Source: Anisakis pegreffii (Eukaryota > Nematoda > Chromadorea > Rhabditida > Anisakidae). From it: a DNA stretch of 64,000 nucleotides. The position numbers and the translations under genes were made by a program. The DNA is taken from contig JAPYMA010001406.1 of assembly GCA_035041965.1 (NCBI GenBank), forward strand, positions 1 through 64,000, in the 5' to 3' direction. The number at the start of each line of letters is the position of its first letter. Position 1 is the stretch's first letter. The notes under the pieces are model-generated. The model made no database searches. It had not been told where the DNA came from and worked only from the letters and a program-made list of their open reading frames with translations. Below are positions 1 to 11,700 of the stretch, piece after piece.

Positions 1-1272
1 ACATGTAAATACTGTAGAGCCAAGGTCGAGTGCTCTTTTTCTTGATCGAGTCAGGGGCCCTTTGCATTCGGTTTTGTCGCTGTTGGGCTGCTTTTGGTCT
101 CTATCGCGTTCCGAAGATTGTTCACGAACGGCTTTTGTTCTGGCGAGGATAGCGTCTTCTTCGTCGATTTCCAGAGGGTAGCGGAGATTGAGTGGGCGCG
201 ATAAGCTTTTGTTTGGTCCGCAGTTTAACTCGGCAGAACGGATATTTCCATCTTTCCCTTTGTTGAGTTTGTTGATCATACCCAGTCGCCATAACGGTCG
301 AGGTTTTGCTTCTTCATGGATAATTACTACTTCTCCCAGCCGTGGTAATCTTCGATTGATCAGTTTGCCTGATTTATGATCTCGCTGAGTTCGTTCTCGA
401 AGGCTCAACAGGTAGTCACTTTCCCAAGCCTTCCAAAATCGCACAATGAATCTTCTCGAACACATCCAAGATTTGACCAGATTATCACGATTGTTGATCG
501 ACTCTTCGTAGTCATCATCAGTGGACGATTCGGTATCTTGGAATTCTGGCATAGGCGACATGTTTGTTGCTGGTGTGATCAGATCAATAGGCCTGATGAT
601 TTGAGGCGATTCCTTGTATACGTAGGTGAGTGGTCTCGAGTTTACCAGGGATTCACATTCGCTCATGAGAGTTTTGAGGTTTTCATCGTCTACAAACGGT
701 CGCGCAATCATTCTCTTGGGAGCCCTTTTGATGGTTTGAACCATTCTCTCGTATATGCCTCTTTGCCATGGGGCTAATTCAGTTATTCTCTTCCATTGTA
801 CACGATTGAGAAATTGACCCACTGTTTGAACGACAAGGATGAAGGTTGGGGCGTTGTCGGATAATATTGATTTTGGCTATCCCCATCGAGCGATGAATCT
901 ACGAAAACATAGTATAAAGGCCTCCGTTGAGCAGTCGTCAACGACTTCAAGGTGTACTACACGAGTCCACAGGCATGTAAATAGAGCCACCCATCGTTTC
1001 AAGACCTTTTATTCCATGTTTGTCGTTTTCATACGGATGGGACCAAAGTAGTCGAGTCCGACGTTGGAGAATGGGTTGGTCGGAATCTTGCGTTCGGCTG
1101 GTACTTCTGGAAAGGGTGGTAGCTTGAGTGGTTTTGCATTCCAGCGTTTGCATTCCATACAGTATCTTTGAATGGTAAGTTGGACTGCAGCTCTTCCCTG
1201 GGGAATCCAGAATCGTTTGCGAATAGTTGCTAAGGTGTGGGCGGTGCCTGCATGTGTGAGTCGTTTACCCAT
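1..1272 (-). pseudogene. BEL/Pao integrase and pol C-terminal domain, broken
   Basis: The frame at 1272-1009 begins with an H..H..C..C integrase zinc-binding region (HAGTAHTLATIRKRFWIP, then CMECKRW) and enters the integrase core at NVGLDYFGPI. Further left the core continues only in short pieces in other frames, showing frameshifts. From about 400 to 1 the minus strand reads like the DUF5641 domain at the end of BEL/Pao pol: an RLGEVVIIHEEAKPR segment, then W-R-L-G-M-I, then RPLNLRYPLE. In this family the integrase inserts the cDNA copy. The broken frame makes it a relic. Confidence 0.75.
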
Positions 1273-2690
1273 AAACGATGAGCCGAGTTTGTGCGCCGCT
1301 TTTTGGAAGGAATATAGGGTTGATGGAATCTCTCGAATGACGGGTGATTGCTATTCGTCCTCCACATCGATAAATGCCTTCATCTTTGAACATGTCAAGT
1401 GATGTTATTTCTTCTTTTTTGATTCGTCTTTGAGACTCTTGCACAAGATAGAATTCTGCAATTGTCAAGTCCGCTGCAGTCAGAGGTCCGGTAAGGCTAA
1501 TTGTTGTCAATTTGGCGGTAGATGAGGTTTTGCATGTTCTGGCAATGAATCGGAGCACGATAGCCGTTGAGCGCAGAAGTCTGTTGTAGTTGCTGAAGTG
1601 TTCGAGATTGAAAATATCCTCATATGTATGTACTGTTAAGCATACTATTTGTTCTGCTTCATTGACTGGTGGTTTGGGAAGGGACAGTTCTGGCCACTGT
1701 GACTCCGGCTGTTGTAGAAAGTCAGGCCAGCAGAACCATTCATTGCATATGATTATTTCGTCGAGTCGAACGCCTCTTGTGGCTAGATCCGCAGGATTCA
1801 GATCACCTGGTACGTGCCGGAATTCGATGTTCTTATATATCCTGATCTTTTCTACTTGATTTCTGATGAAGTGTTGGTTTTGATTGTTGAGTATCACCCA
1901 TGAAAGTGAGCATTGACTGTCGAACCGTAGAAAACGTGGAACATTCAGTTGGAGTTGAGAACAAACGTGATCGAGGAGGCGAGTTCCAGTAAGGATTGCA
2001 AGGAGTTCTAGACGTGGAACTGTCAATCCTTTGATTGGTGCTAGACGGCTTTTGGCCATAATGAGGTTGCACTTCATGTCTGACTTCACATATACAGCTG
2101 CAGCATAAGCAAATTTGGATGCGTCGAAAAAACAGTGTACGGTTTTTAGTTGATAAGCTTTCCGAGTTATCTCAATTGATTGGCTTTGCCATCCTCCCAT
2201 CACCAAATGAAATTTGTTTAGGTCGTTTTCGTTCAGTGGTTCGTCCCACTTATACTTGGATTCCCAAAGTGATTGGAGGGATATCTTGACTGGTAAAGTA
2301 GCAGGTGTCAGGTATCCTAATGGGTCGAACACGCTGGCGATCCAAGATAAAACCGACCTTTTTGTGGTTGTGGTTTCGGCATATTTCTTGAATGTGAATT
2401 GGATTGTGTCGGACTGGACATTCCATGGAATTCCCAGGACCTTGGTTGTGAGCGTTTGTTGTCGTGTATTGGGTTGCCAATGATTGCGAACGTTAGCATC
2501 GTTGGAATTGAATTCGCGGAGATTCATAGCGGCTTCAGCAAACAGGTTCTTCGCTGCGTCGCAGTTTTCAATTGCTTCTTTTGTCGTATGTGCTGTCAGC
2601 ATGATGTTGTCAACGTATGTGTTGTCGATCAATTCTCTCATGATGGGTAGTGTCGCGTTCTTTTCCAGATGATACCGCATTGTGGCTACG
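1265..2690 (-). pseudogene. BEL/Pao pol fragment: late reverse transcriptase and RNase-H-like region
   Basis: An open frame of about 471 codons. It opens in the reverse-transcriptase palm with YVDNIMLTA, where the usual family catalytic box is YVDD, so the second catalytic aspartate is replaced by Asn. Next comes SVFDPLGYLTPATLPVK, then the Pao-type region with FFDASKFAYAAAVYV and LTVPRLELLA, and then NPADLATRG. These are typical of the A17/RNase-H-like part of BEL/Pao polyproteins. The first half of reverse transcriptase, including the first catalytic aspartate, is absent because the frame abuts gag at about 2690-2740. With that loss and the palm-box change, activity is not expected. Confidence 0.85.
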
Positions 2691-2695
2691 AGTAA

Positions 2696-2737
2696 GAAGG
2701 GTGACGCTATAACACCGAAGGGTGACGCTATAACACC
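2696..2737. repeat. 21-bp perfect tandem duplication at the gag/pol deletion junction
   Basis: The unit at 2696-2716 (core GTGACGCTATAACACC) is repeated exactly at 2717-2737. It lies where gag is joined to the middle of reverse transcriptase. It may be filler made when the internal deletion was repaired, which is an inference from position only. Confidence 0.8.
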
Positions 2738-2742
2738 GTTGT

Positions 2743-3528
2743 GAGAGGGTTTCTTTTATTGCTTCATAATTACGTTCTTCCAGTGCGTAACCAGAGACGC
2801 CGTGTGCAGCTGCATCTTGCAGGCAGCTGATTAAATACGATAATTTGTGCACCGTTGCGATCAGTGCGTTGTCGACGGAGTGCTTGAAGGTGGCCCAGAA
2901 TATGGACCAGGCAAGCGGATCTCCGGAAAACGTGGGGAGTTGAAGCTTGGGTAGCTGTACCCATGGCGAGGTTGTTTGGGACGACGCTAGGGGAATGGGG
3001 GTTGGAAATGTCGTTGCGATTCGAGGTGTTGGGGGTTGTTTGGGTGATTGATGGGGAGTAGGCAGTTGAAGTGGAACGTAACTTAGTGTCGATAATTTTG
3101 AAATTCGCGTTGATTTCGTCAATGATATCTTTTGCTGTAGATATTGCGGAAAAGAAACCTTGGGGATCCTTGACAGCTTCCTTGTACGCGGTGAGTTCGG
3201 CTTGGGTTGTCTTTGAGCTTTTGAGTGATTGTTGCCACTCGTCAGCATATTGCGATATTTCGATGATATGACGCTCGATTTTTGTTTTGGAAAGTTCCTA
3301 TTGTTGTTGAATTGATTCCAGATAAGCGTAGAGATCTGCGGTTGCTGCTTCTGAATACCAGTCGATTGGGTTCACGTCATTGATTATTTTGTTCAGTCGC
3401 TCAGTTAGTTGACTGATATGAGGGAGGTGAATAGGGGACATCGTAGTGATTGAATTAGACCGGCTGATGCTTCCCAGATGTGGTGGAGGGGTAGTGGGAT
3501 CGTTAGACAAACGGAAGAACGAAAACAA
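2743..3528 (-). pseudogene. BEL/Pao gag remnant
   Basis: The first frame (3528-3298) starts at ATG and stops after 76 codons. The reading then continues in the next register with a coiled, Lys/Gln-rich stretch and a Pro-rich linker. It shifts again into a segment with LPKLQLPTFSGDPLAWSIFW and a following CLQDAAAHGV-type region, the DUF1759-like gag signature of BEL/Pao elements. At least one stop and one frame change separate the parts, so no intact gag is made. The gag frame runs into the deletion junction at about 2740. Confidence 0.75.
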
Positions 3529-4260
3529 TCAAGAATAATAACGAATGATAATCACGAATAATAAACTACATATAAAAAGAGGGTGGTTTTATAGTGGGCT
3601 TACAAGACAACAAAAAATGGAGAGACACAACAATTTCGGTTTATTTTGATTATTTGAATTATTTGAATTGATACATTTAGATTGATTGATACACAGATTA
3701 ATACATATGAATGATATCTATGAATAGTTTCTAGGACAGGGGCAGACACAATTCTCGATACTTATTCCAAAAATTGTCATAGGAACGCCAGGACAAACAT
3801 TAATTTTGCACATTGGTGTAAAACCAACTAACTGCATCAAATTATTCAAATATAGACTCATTTCAAATTAAGAAGATTAATTAGAGGAATGAACACGCTT
3901 GTGTTCTTTACTTGCCGACAACTCCGTCAACTAAACTCGCCACCAGAACTCAAATTGAAATCGCCGTAAAACCTTAAGTCGAATTAAGTGTCCAAATCAG
4001 AACTCGCCACACAACCCGATTTCACAATGATCATCAGAGACGAACAAACACGTCGCACAATTACGTTAATAACCACTAACTCTCCAATGAATTCTAAACG
4101 CTCACAACACACAAATTTAATTCTTATCATTCAGCATAAGCTCGTCATATCGACAAACAAGTAGTACAATTTGAACAGCATCCACCCGGCCTCCATAACA
4201 ACCAAATACGTGGATTCGTCGAGCTGGCTGCACTTAATGGTTGTCTAACACCCATAACAT
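3478..4260 (-). repeat. BEL 5' end/LTR-like block, copy 1 (paralogous to 14150-15339)
   Basis: This block covers the gag start and the non-coding sequence before it. It matches 14150-15339 over nearly its whole length with scattered substitutions and small indels, by eye about 92-95% alike; the second copy also carries a 407 bp insertion. An AT-rich TATA-like stretch (ACTATAAAACC on the minus strand, near 3590) sits upstream of gag and may be the element's promoter. LTR borders could not be fixed because only one LTR-like copy per element is visible. Confidence 0.7.
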
Positions 4261-4644
4261 AATGTATTCACCAACTCGCCGTACAATAGCTTTCGTGACT
4301 CCAATCGAATTCATTGCCATTTCAAGCGAATAATCATTACGACCCTTCAAAACGCATGATACGCCTCCTGGCCACCAAAGGTCACTTTCTAGCTATCGGA
4401 AGAGCATAAAGAGCAGAGTATGAATGACTACGTGTTTCGAATGACTACAGTCAATGAAGGAGGCCCGAAGATAGAGCGTTGCGAGCACATGAATGTGCAA
4501 ACAAAATAGTTACTTTGATGGTATTGGAAAGCAAATAATGTATTACACAATAATGGAAATAATGAAAACGCATTGTGGCCAGTATTGACTTTGATGAACA
4601 AACAAATTTCGCTGCGAGGAATATTTATATTACATGTTGCTTTC
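4261..4644. other. Stretch present in copy 1 only, no gene seen
   Basis: About 380 bp between the BEL block and block B with no counterpart in the second copy, where the two blocks abut at about 15340. A short motif around TGAAGGAGGCCCGAAG (4455-4470) resembles one at 5025-5042 and another at 15721-15736, so the region is related to block B. No convincing reading frame. Confidence 0.5.
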
Positions 4645-5086
4645 GTTAAGTGTCGATTGCAGATATCAAGCCTCGTATTGTATTGTCTGATATGAAGTGC
4701 ACCTATTAAATGCAATCAAGTTAACAGCAGCATGTGCACTCATTTTTTCGTCAACCATATCGGTTGCTATGTGCAGAAATTTACCACTGTGTACTCTTTC
4801 CAATAGGAACATCACCATTTTTATTGTCTATTTGAGCGGCACAATAATTCATAATTTCAGAACGCATAATGTTTACATTATGTTGTGAAAATATGATTTA
4901 TGGATGGCTAGAAAAACGCATTTTATCATGGTACAGTAGGAAAAGGTGAATGGTAAGGGTTGGGAAGGGGAGTGAAGGATCCAGGTTGGTGATCGAATGG
5001 GGCAAAGAAATATGCAACGTGACAGTCAATGAAGAAGGCCCGAAGAATAAGACTGAGACGGACGTACTCATTATGAAATTCAAAAT
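4645..5086. repeat. Duplicated block B, copy 1 (paralogous to 15340-15777)
   Basis: The centre (about 4690-4950) is identical to 15380-15640, while both edges carry several substitutions and a one-base indel. A 63-codon plus-strand frame at 4697-4888 with a hydrophobic, signal-peptide-like start (MHLLNAIKLTAACALIF) is intact in both copies. There is no other support for it being a gene, and it may simply be conserved because the duplication is young. Confidence 0.75.
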
Positions 5087-5104
5087 TTGCATAAATTTGT
5101 TTGC

Positions 5105-6737
5105 ATAAATGCGAAATACACTCGGTTCATAGCGAGTGCCTTGTGAAGTAGCTGATCACAAGATCTTTTTGTTGGGGATTTTCTCAAACGCAGGATTGCT
5201 TTTTATTCGAGTTCAATCTAATGAACACCCGTTCTATGAATGTGGACTGATTTCAGCGGAATCAGCTTCTCACGGATTCGGATTCACTCCAACGAACAGG
5301 CATTCTGTGAATGACCTCTCAAAAGGGACCAACAAAAATTTGAAGTGACCTTGATAATCGAAAAACGATGCAATGCCAGACTTAGTCGCTAATATCCCAA
5401 GGCGACGTGGCAATCGCAATAAACCAAATGGTGAATATGTTGTTGGAGAATTTTGTTTCCGCTCTTCTTGCATATCGATAGCAGTTTAAATAATCTGACG
5501 ATTGCACCTCTAATGAAATTGAACTGCTTTCTGATCCTTTGCTGATTCTCTTCGCGATCATTCGAGAGTGATTTGTTGGAGAACTGAATGCTATCCGTCA
5601 TGGTTATTGACAATAAGCAAACGAATGTTTTCGATTCTAAGCTGATGTACACTCCGTAGTTTGCATTACTCCCTCAAACACTCATCTCATGACATTCAGT
5701 GTAACATTTTCAGCTTATTTACCATTTCAAAATCGCTTTTCTGCATTTTTTTTCATGAAATTTTCTTTATTTGAACTGTGTTCAATGCAATAAAGCAATC
5801 GAAGCAAACGAAACATTCAGCAAAGATCACAAAGATATACTCGTATTCAGAGTGACTGAAAAAATCGACTGAAACATTTTCTGAATCCTTTAACGCTAAA
5901 AGAATAAGCTGTTCTCAGGTGACAGTGAATGAACATTTGCCACAAAAAGTGGTCATATTATCATCAGACATGTATAAATCTGCAGCAAATCTTTTTGTTA
6001 AGTTCATTTCATCAGGATTTCACATATACGTACAAATTGTGCATGTGTTTGGCGTATCAACGAGCCTCGAACATTATCATCATGTGTCTTTTTTGTAATT
6101 TCAGAAGCTAAATGGCGTCAGCAAGCACTTCCAGCATATCGTCCTCTGTTGACTGCACGCTGTGCGATACCGATCACATTCGTGGTCGGTGCTGTGTTCA
6201 TATGCATTGGAGTGATTCTATATCTTGCTGCAACAGCCAGTTAGTGTGCCAGTTGATGTGCCGTTAGTGTGCGTCTTTTCAACATGAATGACTGTCGGCA
6301 AAATAACCGATAGCTAAAGCTGTGGCATCTGAACATTTCATGGCCTCAAAGCCTGTTCATATCCACTTCATGCGGTACTCTTGTTCGTCACCGATAAGAG
6401 CATTCAGCATTTGAAAATTAATCGTTTTGAGCAAATTTAGTCTCTTGAAAGGGATAATTTCATCATGAGTCACGGTGGCGATGAAGTAGTGCGCCCAAAT
6501 TGTTTCATCTGAACAGTTTTCGAATCAGTTCTACTAAAACTGTTATTTGCCAACGTCAGATTGCTTGCTTCTATAAATGACTGAATTTGGTTCGAAGAAT
6601 TCAAGAGCTAATTTAGACGTAACTGTTCACGTTTATAGGTAAAGAAGTAGTTATTGATTACACGAATTGTACGACCGTTAGTGAATGGTTCAATGCTTCC
6701 AGCTCATTCAACTCAAAGCAGTGTTTGTATAATATCA
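5105..6737. repeat. Duplicated block C, copy 1: 1633 bp nearly identical to 17351-18983
   Basis: The block aligns without indels at a constant offset of 12246 bases. Reading both copies I found about four base differences (near 5117, 5126, 6559 and 6622). It contains the first three exons of the CDC50/TMEM30 gene plus about 250 bp upstream. The match ends abruptly inside exon 3, after 6737. Confidence 0.9.
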
Positions 6738-6803
6738 TATTATGTGAATTAATCAACCTGGCGAATAAAATCGCTTCATGTGAATCACACCACGCTCTTC
6801 ACA
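5373..6803 (+). pseudogene. Truncated duplicate of CDC50/TMEM30 gene (first three exons)
   Basis: Exon 1 (5373-5430), exon 2 (6105-6239) and exon 3 (from 6639) have the same start codon, splice sites and phases as the full gene at 17619. They encode the cytosolic tail, the first membrane span and the start of the luminal domain. Homology stops at 6737 in exon 3. The frame stays open for about 20 unrelated codons and ends at a TAA at about 6801-6803. Everything after the first part of the luminal domain is lost, including the second membrane span, so it cannot act as a normal CDC50 subunit. Transcription cannot be judged from sequence. I call it a pseudogene but would not exclude a short single-span product. 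Confidence 0.8.
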
Positions 6804-6860
6804 TCAACTAACTTTCCCAAAACTCCCTATCGATTTCCTATCAATATGAACACAGCATTC
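6734..6860. repeat. Direct repeat, copy 1 (about 120 bp; copy 2 at 7795-7912)
   Basis: Starts at ATTATGTGAATTAATCAAC and runs through CACCACGCTCTTCACATCAA to about TATCAATATGAAC. The second copy lies about 1.06 kb downstream in the same orientation with roughly 8-10% differences. The two flank the CDC50-intron-like piece and the RTE fragment, so they may be two members of one dispersed repeat or the ends of a larger insertion. Confidence 0.75.
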
Positions 6861-6894
6861 AGCATTTGAAAGAATAATCGAAAATTAATCAGCA

Positions 6895-7090
6895 AAAATT
6901 AATCATTAATCGTAGCCTAAAGCATTGTGCCCATCGTCAAAGAACCTTTAAGAAATAATCAGGATTCTTAATGATTCCCAAGTTAGTCAGTGTTGTCGAT
7001 GTTAAATATCGCGATGTTGTCGCAAAATTCTTCGGGTAAATTTTTTCGATCATTTCAAGTAATAATCCGCCGTCAGTGTTTGTAGTCAAT
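6895..7090. repeat. Piece matching CDC50 intron 7 (20936-21125)
   Basis: About 190 bp beginning AGCCTAAAGCATTGTGCCC are shared with the intron between exons 7 and 8 of the complete CDC50 gene, about 90% alike. Orientation and position after the truncated exon 3 fit a remnant of the 3' half of a duplicated gene whose middle was lost. A dispersed repeat present in both places is the alternative. Confidence 0.7.
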
Positions 7091-7207
7091 ACAGAACATG
7101 CTTGGCCGACTATTTTGCAAATATTGTTTCGTCATCTCATTTTCGGTCGAACCCGACTTCTTTTCCCGATTCTAGGTTGCCGCTCTGTGCACTCTTCCCC
7201 TCTTCGC

Positions 7208-7768
7208 CTAGTTCTTATTGTCCATTGTTGCAATTTTTCTTGCCCACTTAATTTTCCTTTCCCTTGCACATTTCACAGAGTCTTTAACTTTCGTTATCCC
7301 TCTCAACCATTTATTCGATTTCCTATCCCGTAATTTCACCCCTACCATCAACCTCTCCATCCTTTTTTGGGCTACTCCCATCATATTCTCCATTCTTTTT
7401 GTCAACGGCCGTGTTTCTGTCCCGTATAACACAGCCGGAAGAACACTTTCATTATACAGACATCGTTTCAAAGCCATTCCGACCCTTCTATCAGTAAAAA
7501 ATTCTTTATATTTGTAAACCGATTTCCATCCAACTTTTATTCTTCTTCTCACTTCGGTTTCCCCCTCTCTTTTCATTGATATGTACCGGTCGAGGTATAT
7601 GAACTCGCTGGCTTCTTCAACGACATTTCCGTCAGTAATGAGGGGTGATTTAATTAAACGGTTTGTCAGGATCCTTGTTTTGGTGACATTAATTTTTAGT
7701 CCAATTTTGCTGCATTGACAGGAAATGTTTGATATGTTTGACAGCTTGAATTTCACCAGTTTGAACAT
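7208..7768 (-). pseudogene. RTE-type non-LTR retrotransposon reverse transcriptase, C-terminal fragment
   Basis: The 186-codon frame contains LKINVTKTRILTN, then a VVEEASEFIYLDRYI segment, RRRIKVGWKSVYKYKEFF, a SVLPAVLYGTETRPLTKRM stretch and a basic tail. This is the usual order at the end of RTE-clade endonuclease/reverse transcriptases. The catalytic core upstream is missing, giving the 5'-truncated copy typical of target-primed insertion. It sits between two copies of a 120 bp direct repeat. No apurinic endonuclease domain is present. Confidence 0.8.
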
Positions 7769-7794
7769 TAAACAATATGTGAATTAACTTATGC

Positions 7795-7912
7795 TAATAT
7801 TATGTGAATTAATCAACGTGGCGAATGAATCGCTTCATGCGAATCACACCACGCTCTTCACATCAACTAACTTTTCCAAAACTACCTATCGATTTCGTAT
7901 CAATATGAACAA
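7795..7912. repeat. Direct repeat, copy 2 (partner of 6734-6860)
   Basis: Same orientation as the first copy, beginning ATTATGTGAATTAATCAAC. It lies just upstream, in minus-strand terms, of the RTE fragment. Confidence 0.75.
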
Positions 7913-8752
7913 AACAATTTATTGATTCAGAAACAAACAAATGGCAAAATTCGTATGGCGCAAACAAAACGACGCATAATGGCACAAAAGAACGAGGCAT
8001 ATTCAAGCAACGCCACAAAAAAAGCACAAATAATTCAAAGAGTTTGGTGCAAAAGTTTCAAAGAGTTTGAAACAAAATGGAATTTAAGGTGTTATCAATG
8101 AAATTATGGTAATTGAAGAGAAATACGTTCCTCATGAGAAATTGATAAAACGAAATTATAAGTTCAGTCTTAATTGTCTGCAAGTGGCAGAATCGCATTT
8201 TGGAACTGAATCTTAAGAGAGAAAGTTGTGGGCTGACATTGAATAGTTATGTGATGGCTCATTACATAGTTGTTGTTATGTATGTATTTATAAAAAATAC
8301 TAATTTCGTTTGCGAAGATTCAATTGGAAAATGAAAGGCCATTTAAAACGAAATGATATCACAGATTTCGAAGAACACTTCAAACGATTCGATAATCATC
8401 CTCGCAAAACTGAAACGTGAATACAACTAAGTAATCGAGTGCACGCGAATCCTATCGACGTTCCAAAACAAATGTTGGCTGTATGGTTTCGGTCCCAGCT
8501 GTCGTATTAAAGATATCATCAGTTATTTGCGCGGGTAATTCGGAGTTACCATTGAACATATTCAGGAAGTTGAATCCTTAAATCAGATTGAATTAAAGTT
8601 AACTTGAAACAAGCAGTTGAAAGAAGTGAACTGAAAACTTGCATGATAGAAAAATTATCAGAAGTCCAAAACGTGAGTTGAATGGGCGAGTTTTCTAATT
8701 TCCAGATTATAAATTAATGCATAGTTGGTAATGGTGATCTCAAGACTGGTTC
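7913..8752. other. No gene seen
   Basis: AT-rich stretch with frequent stops in all frames. It could hold the missing last exon and 3' UTR of the neighbouring minus-strand DUF268 gene, but I found no segment that continues that protein convincingly. Confidence 0.4.
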
Positions 8753-11700
8753 TTAGCTGATGACTTTTGCTTTCTGTGCATTTTCATCCAACGTGAAGGA
8801 CAGTAGACTGTTAAAGAGCAGTAGACTGTTGAAGAAATGAAAAAAATGTTCTGTAATGAAGTCGAACGAATAAAGTGGATGATAACCTTCGAACATCATT
8901 GGTAGTCTTATGCGACCGTAGATGCGATGTGCATTAAATACAAGTGTATCGGTTCCGCATGGAACTCCAAAGAATAGTAAACCACCCTTCTTAAGTAAGC
9001 ACTGAATTTTTCTCATCTCTCGCAGATCACCGATTGGATCTGAAAACCGTTTTTGTTGAAATACAATCCATAAGTAGAGAGTTTGAGTCAATTGAAGAGA
9101 GATTCATTCAACAACATTTCCATTCGCTGAAATCATACTCCATCATATTCCATACTAGTGTCGTAAATATGTCGTAAACTGACACATTGTGCTCTTTAGT
9201 TTGTGTTCTTCGAATTCAAAAAATCTTATTGTTTGCTGCGAAAAGATTTTCGAAATACAATTCTTTATGGGAAAAGTCCTGATGAACTATTCGTTCCGAT
9301 ACGACGTTCACCAACCTAATGGATCACCAAAACGCCCAAGACCACTGTGTTCAATACTTGAATATGACACGACGAAATCGTATGCTCCTTGAAACCTGAA
9401 AAGAACTCCAATTGCATACTTCTTCGGTAGCTTCAACCTCTTAAAAATTGATGATAACTAGAGATCGTAATCGTGCGGTAGATTAAGTTTAGACTTATGT
9501 TTATGTTAGAATAAGACTCAGTGCAGTGTCGAGGCCTGTCTTACAAAAATAAACGATTCTATCGTACGGAGTTAGCGTTTACATATCATATGGTAGATAA
9601 TTCTTTGTTATGAGTCTGAGCTCAAGTGAAAGCATAAATGCGGTCCAACGCGATGTGAACATCTCCTTATTGCCACTTGTTTGTGGCCATCGATTATATT
9701 TAATGGCTTTGGTTAATTATATAAAAGCGCTGTTAATTCGCATCATGTTGAATCAATAAGCTCAGACAAACTTCAGCCAAAACAAAAGTTTATTTTCTCG
9801 TACTGCATAGAGCTGTGCCCTGAAGAAAAATGCTAAACCATAAAGCAATCCTGGGAGTGGAACATAAATCTCAGCTCATTAGACGCGGTTTGTTGATAGC
9901 AAAGGCGATTAAACTGAAGAGAAGAGCATTTGAAGTCTACTTTTCCCATGACTTTGCCATTTCAAACGGATGAATATAGTCGATTTGCGGATGTGTAGAA
10001 ATAATTCTTCGATACTCCGCTGTTGTTATCTGGAAAAATGGAAATGTCTCAACGTTATCTGTAAAGATGGAAAACAAGAAAAGTTCTCGATTCAAATACC
10101 CAAAATCGTGATTTTTCAGAGCATAACAAACCAAACATGCACCGCAACAACTGGTCTTATCATGGACTGGTCAGATTTCATTCTGAACGCTTTTCGTTCA
10201 GTTGAACAAATTCTAGTCATCATCAAATGCCAACAATACTCGTTGGAAATATTTTTGGAAAGCGATTGTAACCTTCTGAGCTCCATTTCGAAGACAGAAC
10301 TTCTCAACCCATGGCGTTAATGAACCGATCACAAGTCCTCGTTTTCCTTTGATCGAATAATACGCTGTTGCGTGAAAGACGGATACTGGAAGTTGATTCA
10401 TCATCAATTAACTGAAGGCTTGCGTGCAACTGCCCAATCACGAGAGAGTGCCGCCACAAGCTGACCAATTGAAAGCACGTGGACAACAAGTCACATTCAA
10501 AAGTATCACTCTAAGAGAATTCACTTATTCCGCAATGAAATTCCTGCCTAGAATAATTCTTTCATATTCATCGACACATTTTCGACTCCAACTAGGGTTT
10601 GCACGGGATCCCAGGATTCCGGGACTACAGTTCTGATCCCGATCCCGAGATTCAAGTTTTGAAAAATTCCGGGATTTGGGGATTTTATAAAACAAGTCAA
10701 TTTGCGTGAATTTTGATAGTATGCCCGTCTTGAAGCAAGCCTTAATCATTCCCATCTGATTTATATGCAGTTACTTTGCTGTTTGCCCTGTATCATTACG
10801 TCATTTCGCTGAACACTGATGAGCGACGAACAAAACCCGAGACAACGAAGACAAATCCTTTACTCGGGAACAAAACCAAGACACACAATCCTTTACCTGG
10901 GATCGAGACAAGACACACAAGACAATGAAATCTCGTCCTTATGTGCAGTTTCTTCTATGTAAATTTCTGACAATAGATGACAACTCATATACAAATCAAC
11001 AGATCACGTATGCCAAGTCGATCACTACACAACACATTAATGTTCAGCTAAGGAAATAGACGCAATTTGGACGAATGACATGATCAATGACAGCTCGATG
11101 AACTTTTACGTAACATTTCATTGAATATTTAACTGATTATTCCGCTCTTCACTGGTTTATATCACGCTCATCTGGATGCATTTCTGTGTAATAGACTAAC
11201 AGAAATAATCAAATTTTCCAATAAAAACCAAGAGCAACAAAGTTCAATGAAATTTTGATTTGTTCGGCTTCAATATTCCATCTCTTAATTCAACTGTATG
11301 TTCCAAAGACTGCAAGTCTTTTTACTTCGCTATTTGGAAACGTTTCCATCCGATCGAAATGTACATAAATTCCCTCTGAGTTTACTCATAGTGACAATTC
11401 ATTACCGAAGTGAGCAAAGTTGTTCCATTCAAAAGGATTTTAACTACTTGAATATCAAGTACATTTGCATGATTTTTGATCCAAATTATCAAATATGCAA
11501 GTGCTCGATGGTTCGATGAAAATCCACTGCGTATATTTTGTTTATCTTTTTAGTTAAACTTCGAACTTTTAATTATTTCAAAATTCAAATGATATTATTC
11601 ATGCGATGCATTTCTTCCGTAAAAATCGAAATTTCCGAAACGGCAGAATTCAGCTGACGTTAATACTGAGAGAAAATGGATTTCAAGCGTTGCAAATAAA

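Larger units (their letters stand above)
1..4260 (-). mobile_element. Defective BEL/Pao LTR retrotransposon (left end cut by window)
   Basis: Read on the minus strand, this stretch carries in order an LTR/leader-like region (about 4260-3540), gag (3528 downwards), the late part of reverse transcriptase with the adjoining RNase-H-like region, an integrase zinc-binding and core region, and a basic C-terminal pol domain that runs off the window at base 1. The order and motifs are those of BEL/Pao elements. The zinc knuckle, the protease and the first half of reverse transcriptase are missing, and stops and frame changes occur in gag and integrase, so it cannot be autonomous. Its 5' end is present again, diverged, at 14150-15339. 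The strand follows from the direction of the reading frames. Confidence 0.85.

Noticed and set aside
4697..4888. 63-codon signal-peptide-like ORF, also at 15387-15578
   Set aside because: Perfect conservation is explained by the recent duplication; no splice or family support, so not listed as a gene.
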